Part shown: positions 1 through 8,359 of the stretch, one piece after another
Position numbering within the stretch: position 1 is the stretch's first letter
Layout: the number at the start of each line of letters is the position of its first letter
Assembly (NCBI RefSeq): GCF_003425685.1
Contig: NZ_QJKM01000009.1
Span: 124,001 to 188,000, forward strand
Direction: 5' to 3'
DNA: 64,000 bases
DNA from: Rhizobium terrae
Lineage (GTDB): Bacteria > Pseudomonadota > Alphaproteobacteria > Rhizobiales > Rhizobiaceae
Position numbers and translations under genes: made by a program
Notes under the pieces: generated by a model
What the model was told of the DNA's origin: nothing
What the model saw: the letters and a program-made list of their open reading frames with translations, nothing else
Databases searched by the model: none

Positions 1-96
1 GCCGTTGATGACGACGTTGGCCCCCTCGGCCGCGAAGGCTTTCGCAATACCGAGGCCGATGCCCGAGGTGGAGCCTGTGACGACGACGGTTCTCAT
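1..96 (-). CDS. SDR-family dehydrogenase, probably 3-hydroxybutyrate dehydrogenase (N-terminal fragment)
   Basis: Only the first 32 codons lie in the window; the gene runs off the left edge. The visible residues carry the Rossmann dinucleotide-binding motif of short-chain dehydrogenases (VTGSTSGIGLGIA) followed by AAEGANVVING, which is the typical opening of D-3-hydroxybutyrate dehydrogenase (BdhA), the enzyme that oxidises 3-hydroxybutyrate to acetoacetate with NAD in polyhydroxybutyrate breakdown. The start ATG at 96 opens directly on the beta-1 strand. It is divergent from glpK with a shared gap of about 200 bases. The SDR call is firm; the substrate is inferred from the N-terminus only. 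Confidence 0.75.
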   Translation of the reverse strand, partial: MRTVVVTGSTSGIGLGIAKAFAAEGANVVING

Positions 97-292
97 GCCC
101 GAATCTCCCTGCAAGACGACGTTCTTGTGCGCCGCAACCTCGTTGCAGGTTATGCGCAAATCGCGGGGTATGGCAATCCGACGGGGCGCACATCCTGCAT
201 ACCCTGTTCGAAACGCCTCCATTTCCATTTGACCCCTTCCGCGGCATCTGCTCAAACCGTCGCAAAACACCGACGGCAACGGGAGGGACGGC

Positions 293-1786
293 ATGGCGGG
301 TTATGTTCTGGCGATCGATCAGGGGACGACCTCGACCCGGGCGATCATTTTCGACGGCGAGATGAAGATCGCCGGTATCGGCCAGAAGGAATTCACGCAG
401 ATCTTTCCGAAATCCGGCTGGGTGGAGCATGATCCGGAGGAGATCTGGGAAACCGTCCTGTGGACGATCGAGCAGGCGCTGAAGGAAGCCAAGCTCAAGG
501 CTTCCGAGATCGCCGCGATCGGCATCACCAACCAGCGCGAAACGGTGGTCGTCTGGGAGCGCGATACCGGCAGGCCGATCCACAACGCCATCGTCTGGCA
601 GGACCGGCGCACCGCGAGCTATTGCGAGAAGCTGAAGCGCCAGGGCCTCGAAAAGCAGTTCACCCGGAAGACCGGCCTGCTGCTCGACCCCTATTTCTCC
701 GGCACCAAGCTTTCCTGGATGCTCGCCAACGTGAAGGGGGCCCGGGCGAGAGCGGCGAAGGGCGAGCTTTGCTTCGGTACGATCGACGCGTTCCTGATCT
801 GGCGGCTGACGGCTGGCCGGAGCTTCGTCACCGATGCGACCAACGCGTCGCGCACGCTGATCTACAATATCTCGGACAATCAATGGGACGAGGACCTTCT
901 CGAAATCCTGCGCATTCCCGCCGCCATGCTGCCGGAGGTGAAGGACTGCGCCGACGAGTTCGGCATCACCGACGAAAGCCTGTTCGGCGCCGCGATCCCC
1001 ATCCTCGGGGTTGCCGGCGACCAGCAGGCGGCGACGATCGGCCAGGCCTGTTTCGAACCGGGCATGATGAAATCCACCTACGGCACTGGGTGCTTTGCGG
1101 TGCTGAACACGGGCGTCGACCTGGTGCGTTCGAAGAACCGGCTGCTCACCACCATCGCCTATCGCCTGAACGGCGAAACGACCTATGCGCTGGAAGGATC
1201 TATCTTCATCGCCGGTGCGGCGGTGCAATGGCTGCGCGACGGGCTCGGCATCATCGAAAAGGCGTCGCAATCCGGCGATCTTGCGGAGGAAGCCGATCCG
1301 CAGCAGGAGGTCTATCTCGTGCCCGCCTTCACCGGGCTCGGCGCGCCCTATTGGGATGCCGAGGCACGCGGAGCGATCTTCGGGCTGACGCGGGCGACAG
1401 GTCCTGCGGAACTCTCCCGCGCCGCATTGGAGGCCGTCTGTTACCAGACCCGCGACCTGCTCGAGGCGATGCAGAAGGACTGGCGGTCCTTCGACGGCGA
1501 CATGGTGCTGCGCGTCGACGGCGGCATGGTCGCGTCCGACTGGACGATGCAGCGGCTGTCCGACCTGCTCGACGCGCCGGTGGACCGGCCGACCATCCTC
1601 GAAACCACGGCGCTCGGCGCGGCCTGGCTTGCCGGTTCGAAGGCCGGCGTCTGGCCGGATCGGCAGGCATTCGCGAAAAGCTGGGCGCGCCAGCGCCGCT
1701 TCGAACCGACAATGGACGAAAAGACCCGCACCGCCCGGATTCGCGGCTGGAAGGATGCGGTCAGGCGGACGCTGACGGCGAGCTGA
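293..1786 (+). CDS. glpK: Glycerol kinase
   Basis: This 497-residue protein phosphorylates glycerol to sn-glycerol 3-phosphate with ATP in the cytoplasm, the entry step of glycerol catabolism. The N-terminus shows the FGGY-kinase signature ([16 protein letters not shown], residues 6-21), the middle has the [15 protein letters not shown] stretch, and the C-terminal ATP-binding half has [12 protein letters not shown]. Length agrees with the usual 495-505 residues. The ATG at 293 follows a GGGAGG ribosome-binding site by about six bases. No glpF or glpD lies beside it; the neighbours are a divergent SDR gene and a downstream carboxypeptidase on the same strand about 130 bases away, so it is probably transcribed alone. 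Confidence 0.96.
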   Translation: MAGYVLAIDQGTTSTRAIIFDGEMKIAGIGQKEFTQIFPKSGWVEHDPEEIWETVLWTIEQALKEAKLKASEIAAIGITNQRETVVVWERDTGRPIHNAIVWQDRRTASYCEKLKRQGLEKQFTRKTGLLLDPYFSGTKLSWMLANVKGARARAAKGELCFGTIDAFLIWRLTAGRSFVTDATNASRTLIYNISDNQWDEDLLEILRIPAAMLPEVKDCADEFGITDESLFGAAIPILGVAGDQQAATIGQACFEPGMMKSTYGTGCFAVLNTGVDLVRSKNRLLTTIAYRLNGETTYALEGSIFIAGAAVQWLRDGLGIIEKASQSGDLAEEADPQQEVYLVPAFTGLGAPYWDAEARGAIFGLTRATGPAELSRAALEAVCYQTRDLLEAMQKDWRSFDGDMVLRVDGGMVASDWTMQRLSDLLDAPVDRPTILETTALGAAWLAGSKAGVWPDRQAFAKSWARQRRFEPTMDEKTRTARIRGWKDAVRRTLTAS

Positions 1787-1918
1787 TTCGCCCGTTGACA
1801 AGCTGATTCTTTATCGGAAAGTTAACCAGTTGTTGAAAATTCGAATTAAATTCCGGCTGCGTCATTTTCGCACCAGGATCATGCCTTTATGGTCCTTCGA
1901 CGTTATGAGGGCGGTTTG

Positions 1919-3199
1919 ATGTTTCGATTCTCGCGAGTGATGACTTTCCTGCTGGTGTTGGGCGTCGCCCTGGGGCTCAGCAGAACCGCGGCGGAAGCCG
2001 GTTATGCGCATTTCATCTACGATGTGAAGAGCGGCAAGGTGCTGACGTCGGACAATGCCGATACGCTCAACCATCCCGCGTCCCTTACCAAGATGATGAC
2101 GCTCTACATGACCTTCGAGGCGCTGCGCGACAGGCGCATCACCTGGGACCAGGACATTCTCATCACGGCGAACGCTGCATCGAAGATCCCTTCCAAGCTT
2201 GGCGTGCCCGCAGGCCAGACGATCACCGTGCGCGAGGCTGTGCATGGCATGGTGGTGCGCTCGGCCAACGATGCGGCGGCGGCGATGGGCGACTATCTCG
2301 GCGGTTCGGAAGAGCGTTTCGGGCAGATGATGACGAAGAGGGCGCGGGCGCTCGGCATGAACCGCACCGTGTTCCGCAATGCGTCCGGCCTGCCGGACGA
2401 TAGCCAGGTGACGACGGCGCGCGACATGGCCGTGCTGGCTCTGGCGCTGATCCGGGACTTTCCCCGGGAATACCAGCTCTTTTCGATGAAGAACATGGAG
2501 TTCCGCGGCAAGCGCCTGCGCGGCCATAACAATCTCATGTATCGCTATCCCGGCATGGACGGCGTCAAGACCGGTTATATCAAGGCCTCCGGGTTCAATA
2601 TCGCCAGCGCCGTCACCATTGACGGCCGCCGGGTGATCGGCGTCGTTCTCGGCGGCAAGACGGCCCGTCAGCGCGACGACCGGATGGCGGAGCTTCTCGA
2701 CCAGTATGTACCGGGCAGCCGTGCCCCGGCCGATGGTACTCTCGTCGCTTTCGGGGAGCAGAAGCGTCCGGCCGAAGGCACGGTGCCGCTTGCCTTTGCG
2801 ACGCCGCGCAGGGAGATCACGCTTGGCACTACGACGGCCGGCCAGCCGGCGAGAGCCTCGATCGCCAATCTCTATTCCGTACCCCAGCAGCCCGTGCCGC
2901 CGCAGGCTGTCGCACGGCAGGACGTTCAGCAGCAGGCGGCCTCTCAGCCGGCGGGGTCGCTCTGGCGGGTCCAGATCGCCGCCGCGGGCAGCCGTGACGC
3001 TGCCTCCGTCATGCTCGAAAAGGCGCTGCCGCTGCTTTCGGACGGCTTCGGCCGCGTCGCGCCGAGCGTCGAGGGCTATTCCGAAGGCGGCAAGGAATTC
3101 TTCCGCGCCCGACTCGTCGGTTTTGCGGACCGCGACGCGGCGACCCGCGCCTGCTCGACGCTCCAGGCGAAATCCATCGAATGCTTCGTGGTGCGCTGA
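1919..3199 (+). CDS. Serine-type D-Ala-D-Ala carboxypeptidase with C-terminal SPOR domain
   Basis: This periplasmic penicillin-binding protein of 426 residues trims the terminal D-alanine from peptidoglycan pentapeptides. It starts with a signal peptide (residues 1-27, cleavage near AEA-GY). All three active-site motifs of the S11 family are visible: SLTK with nucleophile S55 and K58, SAN at 115-117, and KTG at 217-219. Roughly residues 345-426 form a SPOR domain, which binds denuded septal glycan, after a Pro/Gln-rich linker. I chose ATG 1919 because the signal peptide begins there; an in-frame ATG at 1889 would add ten residues without a better ribosome-binding site. SPOR-tailed DacC-type enzymes are common in Rhizobiales. 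Confidence 0.93.
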   Translation: MFRFSRVMTFLLVLGVALGLSRTAAEAGYAHFIYDVKSGKVLTSDNADTLNHPASLTKMMTLYMTFEALRDRRITWDQDILITANAASKIPSKLGVPAGQTITVREAVHGMVVRSANDAAAAMGDYLGGSEERFGQMMTKRARALGMNRTVFRNASGLPDDSQVTTARDMAVLALALIRDFPREYQLFSMKNMEFRGKRLRGHNNLMYRYPGMDGVKTGYIKASGFNIASAVTIDGRRVIGVVLGGKTARQRDDRMAELLDQYVPGSRAPADGTLVAFGEQKRPAEGTVPLAFATPRREITLGTTTAGQPARASIANLYSVPQQPVPPQAVARQDVQQQAASQPAGSLWRVQIAAAGSRDAASVMLEKALPLLSDGFGRVAPSVEGYSEGGKEFFRARLVGFADRDAATRACSTLQAKSIECFVVR

Positions 3200-3204
3200 G
3201 ATAT

Positions 3205-3750
3205 CTAATCGATCGTCTCACCCGGATAGACGCCCCAGAGCGAGCCTTGGTCGATGAAGCCGTTCATGCGTCGGTTCTGCACGGTGGTTTCGCACCACGT
3301 TCCGTCGCATTGGACGATATTCAACCGCACTTTCGGGGCGAGCCTGGCAAGGATGCGGGCCTTTGCGGAAGGGCTCGACCGCAGCGCCACCGGCGCGTCG
3401 ATCCACGGGCCGATAACCGCGGTCCGGCGGCTCGAAAGCAGCGGCGCCAGCATCCAGCCGGTCACGCCGTCCTGATCGCGCACCCGCCGCCAATTGCCGT
3501 ATTCCTCGGTGATTTCCATGGGCAGCCCGCGCACCGAATAGACCCACTTGGTCGCGTAGTCGGTCGAGGGGCCGACGCGCATGTTCGCCCTCTCGGATCG
3601 TAACGAAACGAAACGGGGAATGGGAAAGCCGGTTTGACGGCCTTTCTTCCAGCCTTCGTTGAAAGCGGGTTTCTGCTCCGCGGCATTGACGGCCGAGGGC
3701 AGGAAGGCGAGCGCCAGAAGAGCGGAGAGGGCAATGGACAGGGTTTTCAT
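3205..3750 (-). CDS. Secreted SH3-domain protein
   Basis: The 181-residue product has a clear signal peptide (residues 1-23, ending VNAAEQ) and two SH3-like segments. The first contains the bacterial SH3 hallmarks ANMRVGPSTDY and GWM (about residues 55-105); the second runs from PVALRSSPSAKA to the end and has two cysteines in CDGTWC that could pair. Bacterial SH3 proteins of this kind are exported and bind peptidoglycan or partner envelope enzymes. It is convergent with the carboxypeptidase gene, with only a few bases between stop codons. The family is conserved in Rhizobiales but its exact role is unknown. Confidence 0.85.
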   Translation of the reverse strand: MKTLSIALSALLALAFLPSAVNAAEQKPAFNEGWKKGRQTGFPIPRFVSLRSERANMRVGPSTDYATKWVYSVRGLPMEITEEYGNWRRVRDQDGVTGWMLAPLLSSRRTAVIGPWIDAPVALRSSPSAKARILARLAPKVRLNIVQCDGTWCETTVQNRRMNGFIDQGSLWGVYPGETID

Positions 3751-3925
3751 CGATCCGCCGCATTAAGACGAGCCGACGTTCATGCCGGCCGGAAGCGCCG
3801 CGTTCTGCCTTCCCGGGGTGCGTGGTGCTTCAGACCATTGGTACAGGTGATGGTTGACGGTCGGTTAATGCCGGCCGGCAAGCCGCACACGAGTGCTCAC
3901 GATGCGGTTATCCCGCGGGCCCTGC

Positions 3926-4351
3926 TCAGGCCTTCACCGGTTCGTTCATCGACCAGAGGACGCCGAACGGATCGCGCAGCTGGCCGTAGCGGTCGCCCCA
4001 GAACATCACCTGAAGGTCCATGACGACCGTCATGCCGGCATCGACGGCGCGTTTCCACCACATGTCGATATCGGTGACAGGCAGGAGCACGGTAAAGCCG
4101 GCCGGCGTTTCGAACGGGTGCCCATAGTCCGGATAGGGGTCGTTGAGCATCACGGATCCGCCGTTGATGTAGAGATGCACATGCATGGTGCGCCCCTTTT
4201 CGTCGACAGGATGGAAATCTTCGAGGCTTGCGCCGAAGGCCTTTTGATAGAATTCGGCAGCCTTCATCGCGCCTTCCACCTGAAGATAAGGCACGATCCC
4301 GCCGAGAACGGGAGACGGGGTCTTGTTGTCGTTCTTCTGAATAGCATCCAT
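3926..4351 (-). CDS. VOC-family (PhnB/glyoxalase-like) protein
   Basis: The 141-residue product has the paired beta-alpha-beta-beta-beta modules of the vicinal oxygen chelate superfamily: VPYLQVEGAMKAAEFYQKAFGA near the start, MHVHLYINGGSVMLNDPYPDYG in the middle, and DRYGQLRDPFGVLWSM at the end, all close to PhnB-type proteins. VOC proteins bind a metal and include glyoxalases, dioxygenases and resistance proteins; the substrate cannot be read here. It lies downstream of the GFA gene on the same strand with a 94-base gap that contains a 24-bp perfect palindrome, so cotranscription or separate control at that dyad are both possible. Confidence 0.85.
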   Translation of the reverse strand: MDAIQKNDNKTPSPVLGGIVPYLQVEGAMKAAEFYQKAFGASLEDFHPVDEKGRTMHVHLYINGGSVMLNDPYPDYGHPFETPAGFTVLLPVTDIDMWWKRAVDAGMTVVMDLQVMFWGDRYGQLRDPFGVLWSMNEPVKA

Positions 4352-4375
4352 GAAAATTCCCTCCTTCTTCGGTTA

Positions 4376-4399
4376 TCGGTTCGGTTCGAACCGAACCGA
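4376..4399. promoter_or_regulatory. 24-bp perfect palindrome upstream of the VOC gene
   Basis: Positions 4376-4399 read the same on both strands, built from tandem CGGTT units meeting at a central TTCGAA. It ends 25 bases upstream of the VOC start codon. A dyad this long and perfect is typical of an operator for a dimeric repressor (TetR, ArsR or GntR type), but the RNA could also form a hairpin between the GFA and VOC genes. No adjacent regulator gene is seen. Confidence 0.55.
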
Positions 4400-4445
4400 G
4401 GACGGATGAGGAGGGCGGATGCCGACAAACGGTGCGGGAAAAAAT

Positions 4446-4898
4446 TCACCCGCGCTCGGCGAATTCCTTGAGCAGCACGCCGAAACTCTCCATCGGCGGA
4501 AATTCGGGGAAGCTGTGGACTGCGCCGGTTTCGGCCCAGGCGAACTTGCCGGATGTATAGGTTTCGATGAAGGGTGCGAACCAGGAATGGTCGTCGAGCA
4601 TGGTCGGCCGGACGTTGACGAAGTCGAAGCCGACGGGCCGCGTGAACATCCAGCTCTTGCAGCGCGGGCAGTGGTAGTGGCGGATGTCGTCGCCATGGAT
4701 GCCGCCGATCACCGGTTCGCCCTGGATTACCTCGAAACCGGCGGCCGGGATCGCCGCAGTGCAAGAAAAGGCGCTGGCGCTCATCTTCTGGCAGCCACGG
4801 CAATGGCAGGCGGCGGTAAACAGCGGCTGGGCGCTGATCTTCAGGCGGACTTCGCCGCAGCGGCAGGCGCCTTCGAGCGGCAGCGTGGGTTTCGGCAT
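4446..4898 (-). CDS. GFA-family zinc-binding protein (glutathione-dependent formaldehyde-activating type)
   Basis: The 150-residue product has the seven conserved cysteines of the GFA fold: C12 and C14 in ACRCGEV, C31, C33 and C36 in CHCRGCQ, and C77 and C80 in CPRCKSW, which bind two zinc ions. The founding member, Gfa of Paracoccus, speeds addition of glutathione to formaldehyde, but most homologues have no proven activity. I placed the start at 4898, where homology begins; its AAGGAGA ribosome-binding site lies inside a perfect hairpin described separately. The GST gene lies just upstream on the same strand, so a glutathione link is plausible. Confidence 0.88.
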   Translation of the reverse strand: MPKPTLPLEGACRCGEVRLKISAQPLFTAACHCRGCQKMSASAFSCTAAIPAAGFEVIQGEPVIGGIHGDDIRHYHCPRCKSWMFTRPVGFDFVNVRPTMLDDHSWFAPFIETYTSGKFAWAETGAVHSFPEFPPMESFGVLLKEFAERG

Positions 4899-4932
4899 GG
4901 CTATCTCCTTGTTTGCGAACAAGGAGATAGCC
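4899..4932 (-). promoter_or_regulatory. 15-bp perfect hairpin sequestering the GFA ribosome-binding site
   Basis: On the minus strand, GGCTATCTCCTTGTT and its exact reverse complement AACAAGGAGATAGCC flank a four-base loop, and the second arm abuts the ATG at 4898. The AAGGAGA Shine-Dalgarno is therefore fully paired if the transcript folds, which would hold translation off. As DNA the same dyad could be an operator. See the finding. Confidence 0.7.
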
Positions 4933-4978
4933 TGTCGGTAGACGTTTGTCAGGCCTTGATCGACCGAAGTTCGGTGGA

Positions 4979-5686
4979 TCAGGCCGGGCGCTTGGGGATA
5001 TCCAGCCCGCGGCTCACAGCCGGGCGGGCGAGGCCGCGTTCCAGCCATTTCGGCACGTTCTTCAACTGGTCGTATTCGACAAGCTCGCCGGCGCCATAGA
5101 AGCCGATGAGATTGCGCACCCAGCCGAGCATGGAAATGTCGGCGATCGTGTATTCGTCGCCCATGATCCACTCGCGGCCTTCGAACCGGGTTTCCAGCAC
5201 ACGGATGATGCGATGCGATTCCTTGGCGTAGCGGTCGCGCGGGCGCTTGTCCTCGTAATCCTTGCCGGCGAACTTGTGGAAGAAGCCGAGCTGGCCGAAC
5301 ATCGGCCCAAGGCCGGCCATCTGGAAAAACACCCACTGGATCGTCTCGTAGCGCTTCGCTGGATCGGCCGGCAGAAGCTTGCCGGTCTTTTCGGCGAGGT
5401 AGAGGAGGATCGCTCCGGATTCGAAGAGACCGAGCGGCTTGCCGCCCGGGCCGTCCGGATCGATGATCGCCGGGATCTTGCCGTTCGGGTTGAGCGACAG
5501 ATATTCCGGCCCCCAGGTCTCGTTCTCGCCGATATTGATGAAATGCGGCTCATAAGGGAGGCCGATCTCCTCGAGCATGATCGAAACCTTCACGCCGTTC
5601 GGCGTCGGCGTCGAATAGAGTTGCAGGACGCTCGGGTCCTTGGCCGGCCATTTGGAGGTGATGGGGAAGGCGGAGAGATCGGACAT
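4979..5686 (-). CDS. Glutathione S-transferase, YghU/Ure2p-like
   Basis: The 235-residue product has an N-terminal thioredoxin-like GST domain (LQLYSTPTPNGVKVSIMLEE, then NPNGKIPAI and FESGAILLYL with the cis-proline and glutathione gamma-glutamyl contacts E-S) and an all-alpha C-terminal domain (MGDEYTIADISMLGW). The TPNG motif in place of a catalytic Ser/Tyr and the overall length match the YghU/YfcG branch, which shows disulfide-bond reductase activity with glutathione. Start 5686 is preceded by AAGGAAA; an in-frame ATG 60 bases upstream has no such site. It lies upstream of the GFA gene on the same strand with an 80-base gap. Confidence 0.92.
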   Translation of the reverse strand: MSDLSAFPITSKWPAKDPSVLQLYSTPTPNGVKVSIMLEEIGLPYEPHFINIGENETWGPEYLSLNPNGKIPAIIDPDGPGGKPLGLFESGAILLYLAEKTGKLLPADPAKRYETIQWVFFQMAGLGPMFGQLGFFHKFAGKDYEDKRPRDRYAKESHRIIRVLETRFEGREWIMGDEYTIADISMLGWVRNLIGFYGAGELVEYDQLKNVPKWLERGLARPAVSRGLDIPKRPA

Positions 5687-5792
5687 TTGCGGTTTCCTTG
5701 AGGGAGCTCTAAGGGCGGGGAATGTTCCCGTGAATATAGATATCACCGCTCCCGACGCCAGCCGCGAAGGATGAAGATTTTTTGATGCGCGC

Positions 5793-5819
5793 TGTCGGCT
5801 GAAAGGCTACTCCTTCGTC
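5793..5819 (+). promoter_or_regulatory. Candidate ECF42-type promoter
   Basis: TGTCGG at 5793-5798 and CGTC at 5816-5819 are separated by 17 bases and lie just upstream of the YCII/DGPF start. ECF42 promoters described in the literature have a TGTCGA-like -35 and a CGTC/TGTC-like -10 element, so this fits self-regulation by the sigma factor encoded next. The match is by eye only. Confidence 0.45.
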
Positions 5820-5842
5820 TTCCAGTCAAGAAGGAGACACGC

Positions 5843-6247
5843 ATGCTCTACGCCATCCTTTGCTACGCCCATGAGGAAACCGTCTTCGCCTGGTCCAAGG
5901 AGGAGGAGGAAGCCGTCATGGCAAAGCTCATCGAGGTGCAGACGCCCTATGCGAAGGCCGGCAAGCTCGGCCCGGTGGGGCGGCTGATGCCGACGACGGC
6001 CGCGACCACGGTCCGCAAGGGCAAGGACGAACCGCTGGTGCTCGACGGTCCGTTTGCCGAAACCAAGGAAGTCCTGCTCGGCTTCTACACCGTCGACGTC
6101 GAAGCGCTCGAAGAGGCGGTCGCCTTTTCCAAGGAACTTTCAGCCGTCAATCCGGGCTCCAGTTCCTATGAAATCCGACCCTTCTACGTCTTCCATCCCG
6201 GCGAGATCAAGAATGGCGAGACCCATAACAGAGAGACGGGGACATGA
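5843..6247 (+). CDS. YCII-related (DGPF-domain) protein, ECF42 partner
   Basis: The 134-residue protein is a ferredoxin-like fold YCII family member with the diagnostic DGPFAETKE motif at residues 68-76 and the invariant early histidine (CYAHEE, H10). DGPF proteins are regularly cotranscribed with ECF42 sigma factors; their biochemical role is not settled. An AGAAGGAG ribosome-binding site precedes the ATG. The stop codon overlaps the start of the sigma gene by four bases (ATGA), so the two are translationally coupled. Confidence 0.92.
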   Translation: MLYAILCYAHEETVFAWSKEEEEAVMAKLIEVQTPYAKAGKLGPVGRLMPTTAATTVRKGKDEPLVLDGPFAETKEVLLGFYTVDVEALEEAVAFSKELSAVNPGSSSYEIRPFYVFHPGEIKNGETHNRETGT

Positions 6248-7497
6248 CAGACATTGCCTGGATCGAACTGGCGTTGACGGCGGCCCGGCCGCAGGCGCTC
6301 GGCGCGCTGCTCAGATACTTCCGCGATCTCGATACCGCGGAAGAGGCCTTCCAGGAGGCGTGCCTGCGGGCCATCCGCACCTGGCCGGACAAGGGGCCGC
6401 CGCGCGATCCGACCGCCTGGCTGATCTTCGTCGGCCGCAACAGCGGCATCGACGCGGTCCGCAAGCGGGCGAAGAACGATCCATTGCCGGAAGAAGAGGC
6501 CTTTTCGGATCTTTCCGATGCCGAGGACGACATCGCCGACCGGCTCGACAATTCCAACTATCGCGACGACATTCTCAGGCTGATGTTCATCTGCTGCCAT
6601 CCAGACCTGCCGAACACCCAGCAGATCGCGCTGGCGCTCAGGATCGTTTCGGGCTTGAGTGTCGCGCAGATCGCCAAGGCTTTCCTCGTCGGAGAAAGCG
6701 CCATGGAACAGCGGATCACCCGTGCCAAGGCGCGTGTCGCCAAAGCCGGCGTGCCGTTCGAAACGCCGGGTGCTGCCGAACGGAGCGAGCGGCTCGGCCT
6801 CGTCTCGGCGATGATCTATCTGGTCTTCAACGAGGGTTATTCCGCCGGCATCACCAATCCGGACAGCGCCGCCTTCTGCGACGAGGCGATCCGGCTTGCC
6901 CGGCTGCTGCTGCGCATCTTCCCGGCCGAGCCGGAGATCATGGGGCTTCTGGCGCTGATGCTGCTGCAGCATTCGCGGGTCAGGGCACGTATCGACGGGA
7001 ACGGCCAGATCGTGCTTCTGGAAGACCAGGACCGGGCGCTTTGGGATCGCAGGCTGATCAACGAGGCCTTAGCGCTGCTCGACAAGGCGATCCGTCACCG
7101 GAAGCCCGGCCCCTACCAGGTGCAGGCGGCGATCTCGGCGCTGCATGCCCGGGCGGCAAAGCCCGAGGACACGGATTGGCGGGAGATCGTCATGCTCTAT
7201 GGCCTGCTCGAACGCCTCCAGCCGTCGCCGGTGGTGACGCTCAACAAGGCGGTTGCGGTGGCGAAGCTCAATGGGCCGGAGGCGGGGCTGGAACTGATCG
7301 AGCCGCTCGCCGAAAAGCTCGACGGCTATTTCTATTTCCACGGCGTCAAGGGCGGGCTGATGATGCAGGCCGGCCGCCACGGCCGGGCGCGCGTCGCCTT
7401 CGACCGGGCGATCGCGCTCGCCAATTCACCGGCCGAATGCGCCCATATCCGGATGCAGATCGACAAGCTGGGCAGCGTCGCGGCGTCGACGGAATAG
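6244..7497 (+). CDS. ECF42-group RNA polymerase sigma factor with C-terminal TPR extension
   Basis: The 417-residue product is far longer than a standard ECF sigma (about 180-200). Residues 1-75 form sigma-2 (ALLRYFRDLDTAEEAFQEACLRAI, then DPTAWLIFVGRNSGIDAVRK), residues about 105-165 form sigma-4 (SGLSVAQIAKAFLVGESAMEQRITRAKARV), and the rest carries the MIYLVFNEGYSAG block and TPR-like helices (DUF6596) characteristic of ECF42. The C-terminal extension is thought to replace an anti-sigma factor in controlling activity, since none is encoded here. The gene is coupled to the upstream DGPF gene. Confidence 0.93.
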   Translation: MTDIAWIELALTAARPQALGALLRYFRDLDTAEEAFQEACLRAIRTWPDKGPPRDPTAWLIFVGRNSGIDAVRKRAKNDPLPEEEAFSDLSDAEDDIADRLDNSNYRDDILRLMFICCHPDLPNTQQIALALRIVSGLSVAQIAKAFLVGESAMEQRITRAKARVAKAGVPFETPGAAERSERLGLVSAMIYLVFNEGYSAGITNPDSAAFCDEAIRLARLLLRIFPAEPEIMGLLALMLLQHSRVRARIDGNGQIVLLEDQDRALWDRRLINEALALLDKAIRHRKPGPYQVQAAISALHARAAKPEDTDWREIVMLYGLLERLQPSPVVTLNKAVAVAKLNGPEAGLELIEPLAEKLDGYFYFHGVKGGLMMQAGRHGRARVAFDRAIALANSPAECAHIRMQIDKLGSVAASTE

Positions 7498-7505
7498 GCC
7501 GCCGC

Positions 7506-7817
7506 TCATCGCTTCGGTTGCCGGAAGGTCATCTCGACAGAAATCGTGTCGCCCGCCGTCACGCCGGTCTTCTTCCGCACGGCATCCTTCAACGGCAGGA
7601 GATAGGTGTCGTCCTTCGGAAAGAGCGACGTGTAAAACGCGACACCGCCGATCGTTGCGTCCACGGGAATGACGCCCCACCCATAGCTCAGGAGCTTGGA
7701 CAGCCGCCGGATTTCGTCGGCGCGATCCTTTGGCAGCGGCGCGAAGAAGAAGGGCGAGGGGCCTCGCCAGTGAAGGACCTCCGCTTTGAAGGCGAACCGC
7801 TGCATAACTTCCTTCAT
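7506..7817 (-). CDS. DUF1905-domain protein
   Basis: The 103-residue product matches the DUF1905 pattern: a beta-rich domain with FKAEVLHWRGPSPFFFAPLP at the start, WGVIPVDATIGGVAFYTSLFP in the middle and LPLKDAVRKKTGVTAGDTISVEMTF at the end. No biochemical role is established for the family, which often sits near stress and detoxification genes as here. Start is either 7817 or the in-frame ATG at 7805; both have purine-rich upstream sequence. It is convergent with the ECF42 gene, with only eight bases between them. Confidence 0.8.
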   Translation of the reverse strand: MKEVMQRFAFKAEVLHWRGPSPFFFAPLPKDRADEIRRLSKLLSYGWGVIPVDATIGGVAFYTSLFPKDDTYLLPLKDAVRKKTGVTAGDTISVEMTFRQPKR

Positions 7818-8017
7818 TCTCCGGGCCTCCGCAATGAGGCTAAAGTACCGGGTTGTCGGCGTCCGGGGAACCTTTTGCGGTACTTGACAGCAATTGCCAT
7901 GAAATCGGCGGGGCGGGTTTTATGGAAAGCCGACGCTGCGGCGCATCAGATGATGTCAGTCCCATGGCGCCGACAAAGTGTGGGATGCGGTGATCGCGCA
8001 GGCACCCGGATGAAAGA

Positions 8018-8251
8018 TCATTTGAAAGGATCGTAGCCGGGCTTCTTGTAAATCAGCTCCGGTCGCTGTTGGATCTCGGGCACATAGACCTTGTCGGTCC
8101 AGCCTTCCCTGGGGACATCCTCGATCGCAACGGATACCGAACTCTCGGTACAGCCGAGCGAAGACATAACCGCTTTTGTGAGTTCGACGGTAAGAGCCGC
8201 CTTCTGTTCCTCGGAACGCCCCTCGATCATCTTCACTATCACATGGGGCAT
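8018..8251 (-). CDS. 4-oxalocrotonate tautomerase-family enzyme (PptA-like)
   Basis: The 77-residue product starts MPHVIVKMIEGRSEEQKAAL; after methionine removal, Pro1 is the catalytic base of the tautomerase superfamily. The helix TELTKAVMSSLG and the second strand VSVAIEDVPREGW follow the 4-OT layout, and the length equals the 77 residues of E. coli PptA rather than the 62 of classical 4-OT. The natural substrate is unknown. Longer in-frame starts upstream were rejected because Pro must directly follow the initiator methionine. Confidence 0.9.
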   Translation of the reverse strand: MPHVIVKMIEGRSEEQKAALTVELTKAVMSSLGCTESSVSVAIEDVPREGWTDKVYVPEIQQRPELIYKKPGYDPFK

Positions 8252-8359
8252 TCTGATCTCCCTCGGTCTGCAGTTTTCATGTCGCTCGTGGGAGCGTATC
8301 CTTTTTTCGTTTCGTAGATCAATTGAGAACTCCCGCAGGTCCGCACAATAGGTCCAGAG

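Noticed and set aside
7930..8013. Possible gene remnant ending GADKVWDAVIAQAPG
   Set aside because: Only about 15 codons look protein-like before an in-frame stop upstream; chance cannot be excluded.
6054..8036. 660-codon plus-strand frame
   Set aside because: It overlaps the DGPF and ECF42 genes in another frame and is Arg/Ala-rich, a common artefact of high GC.
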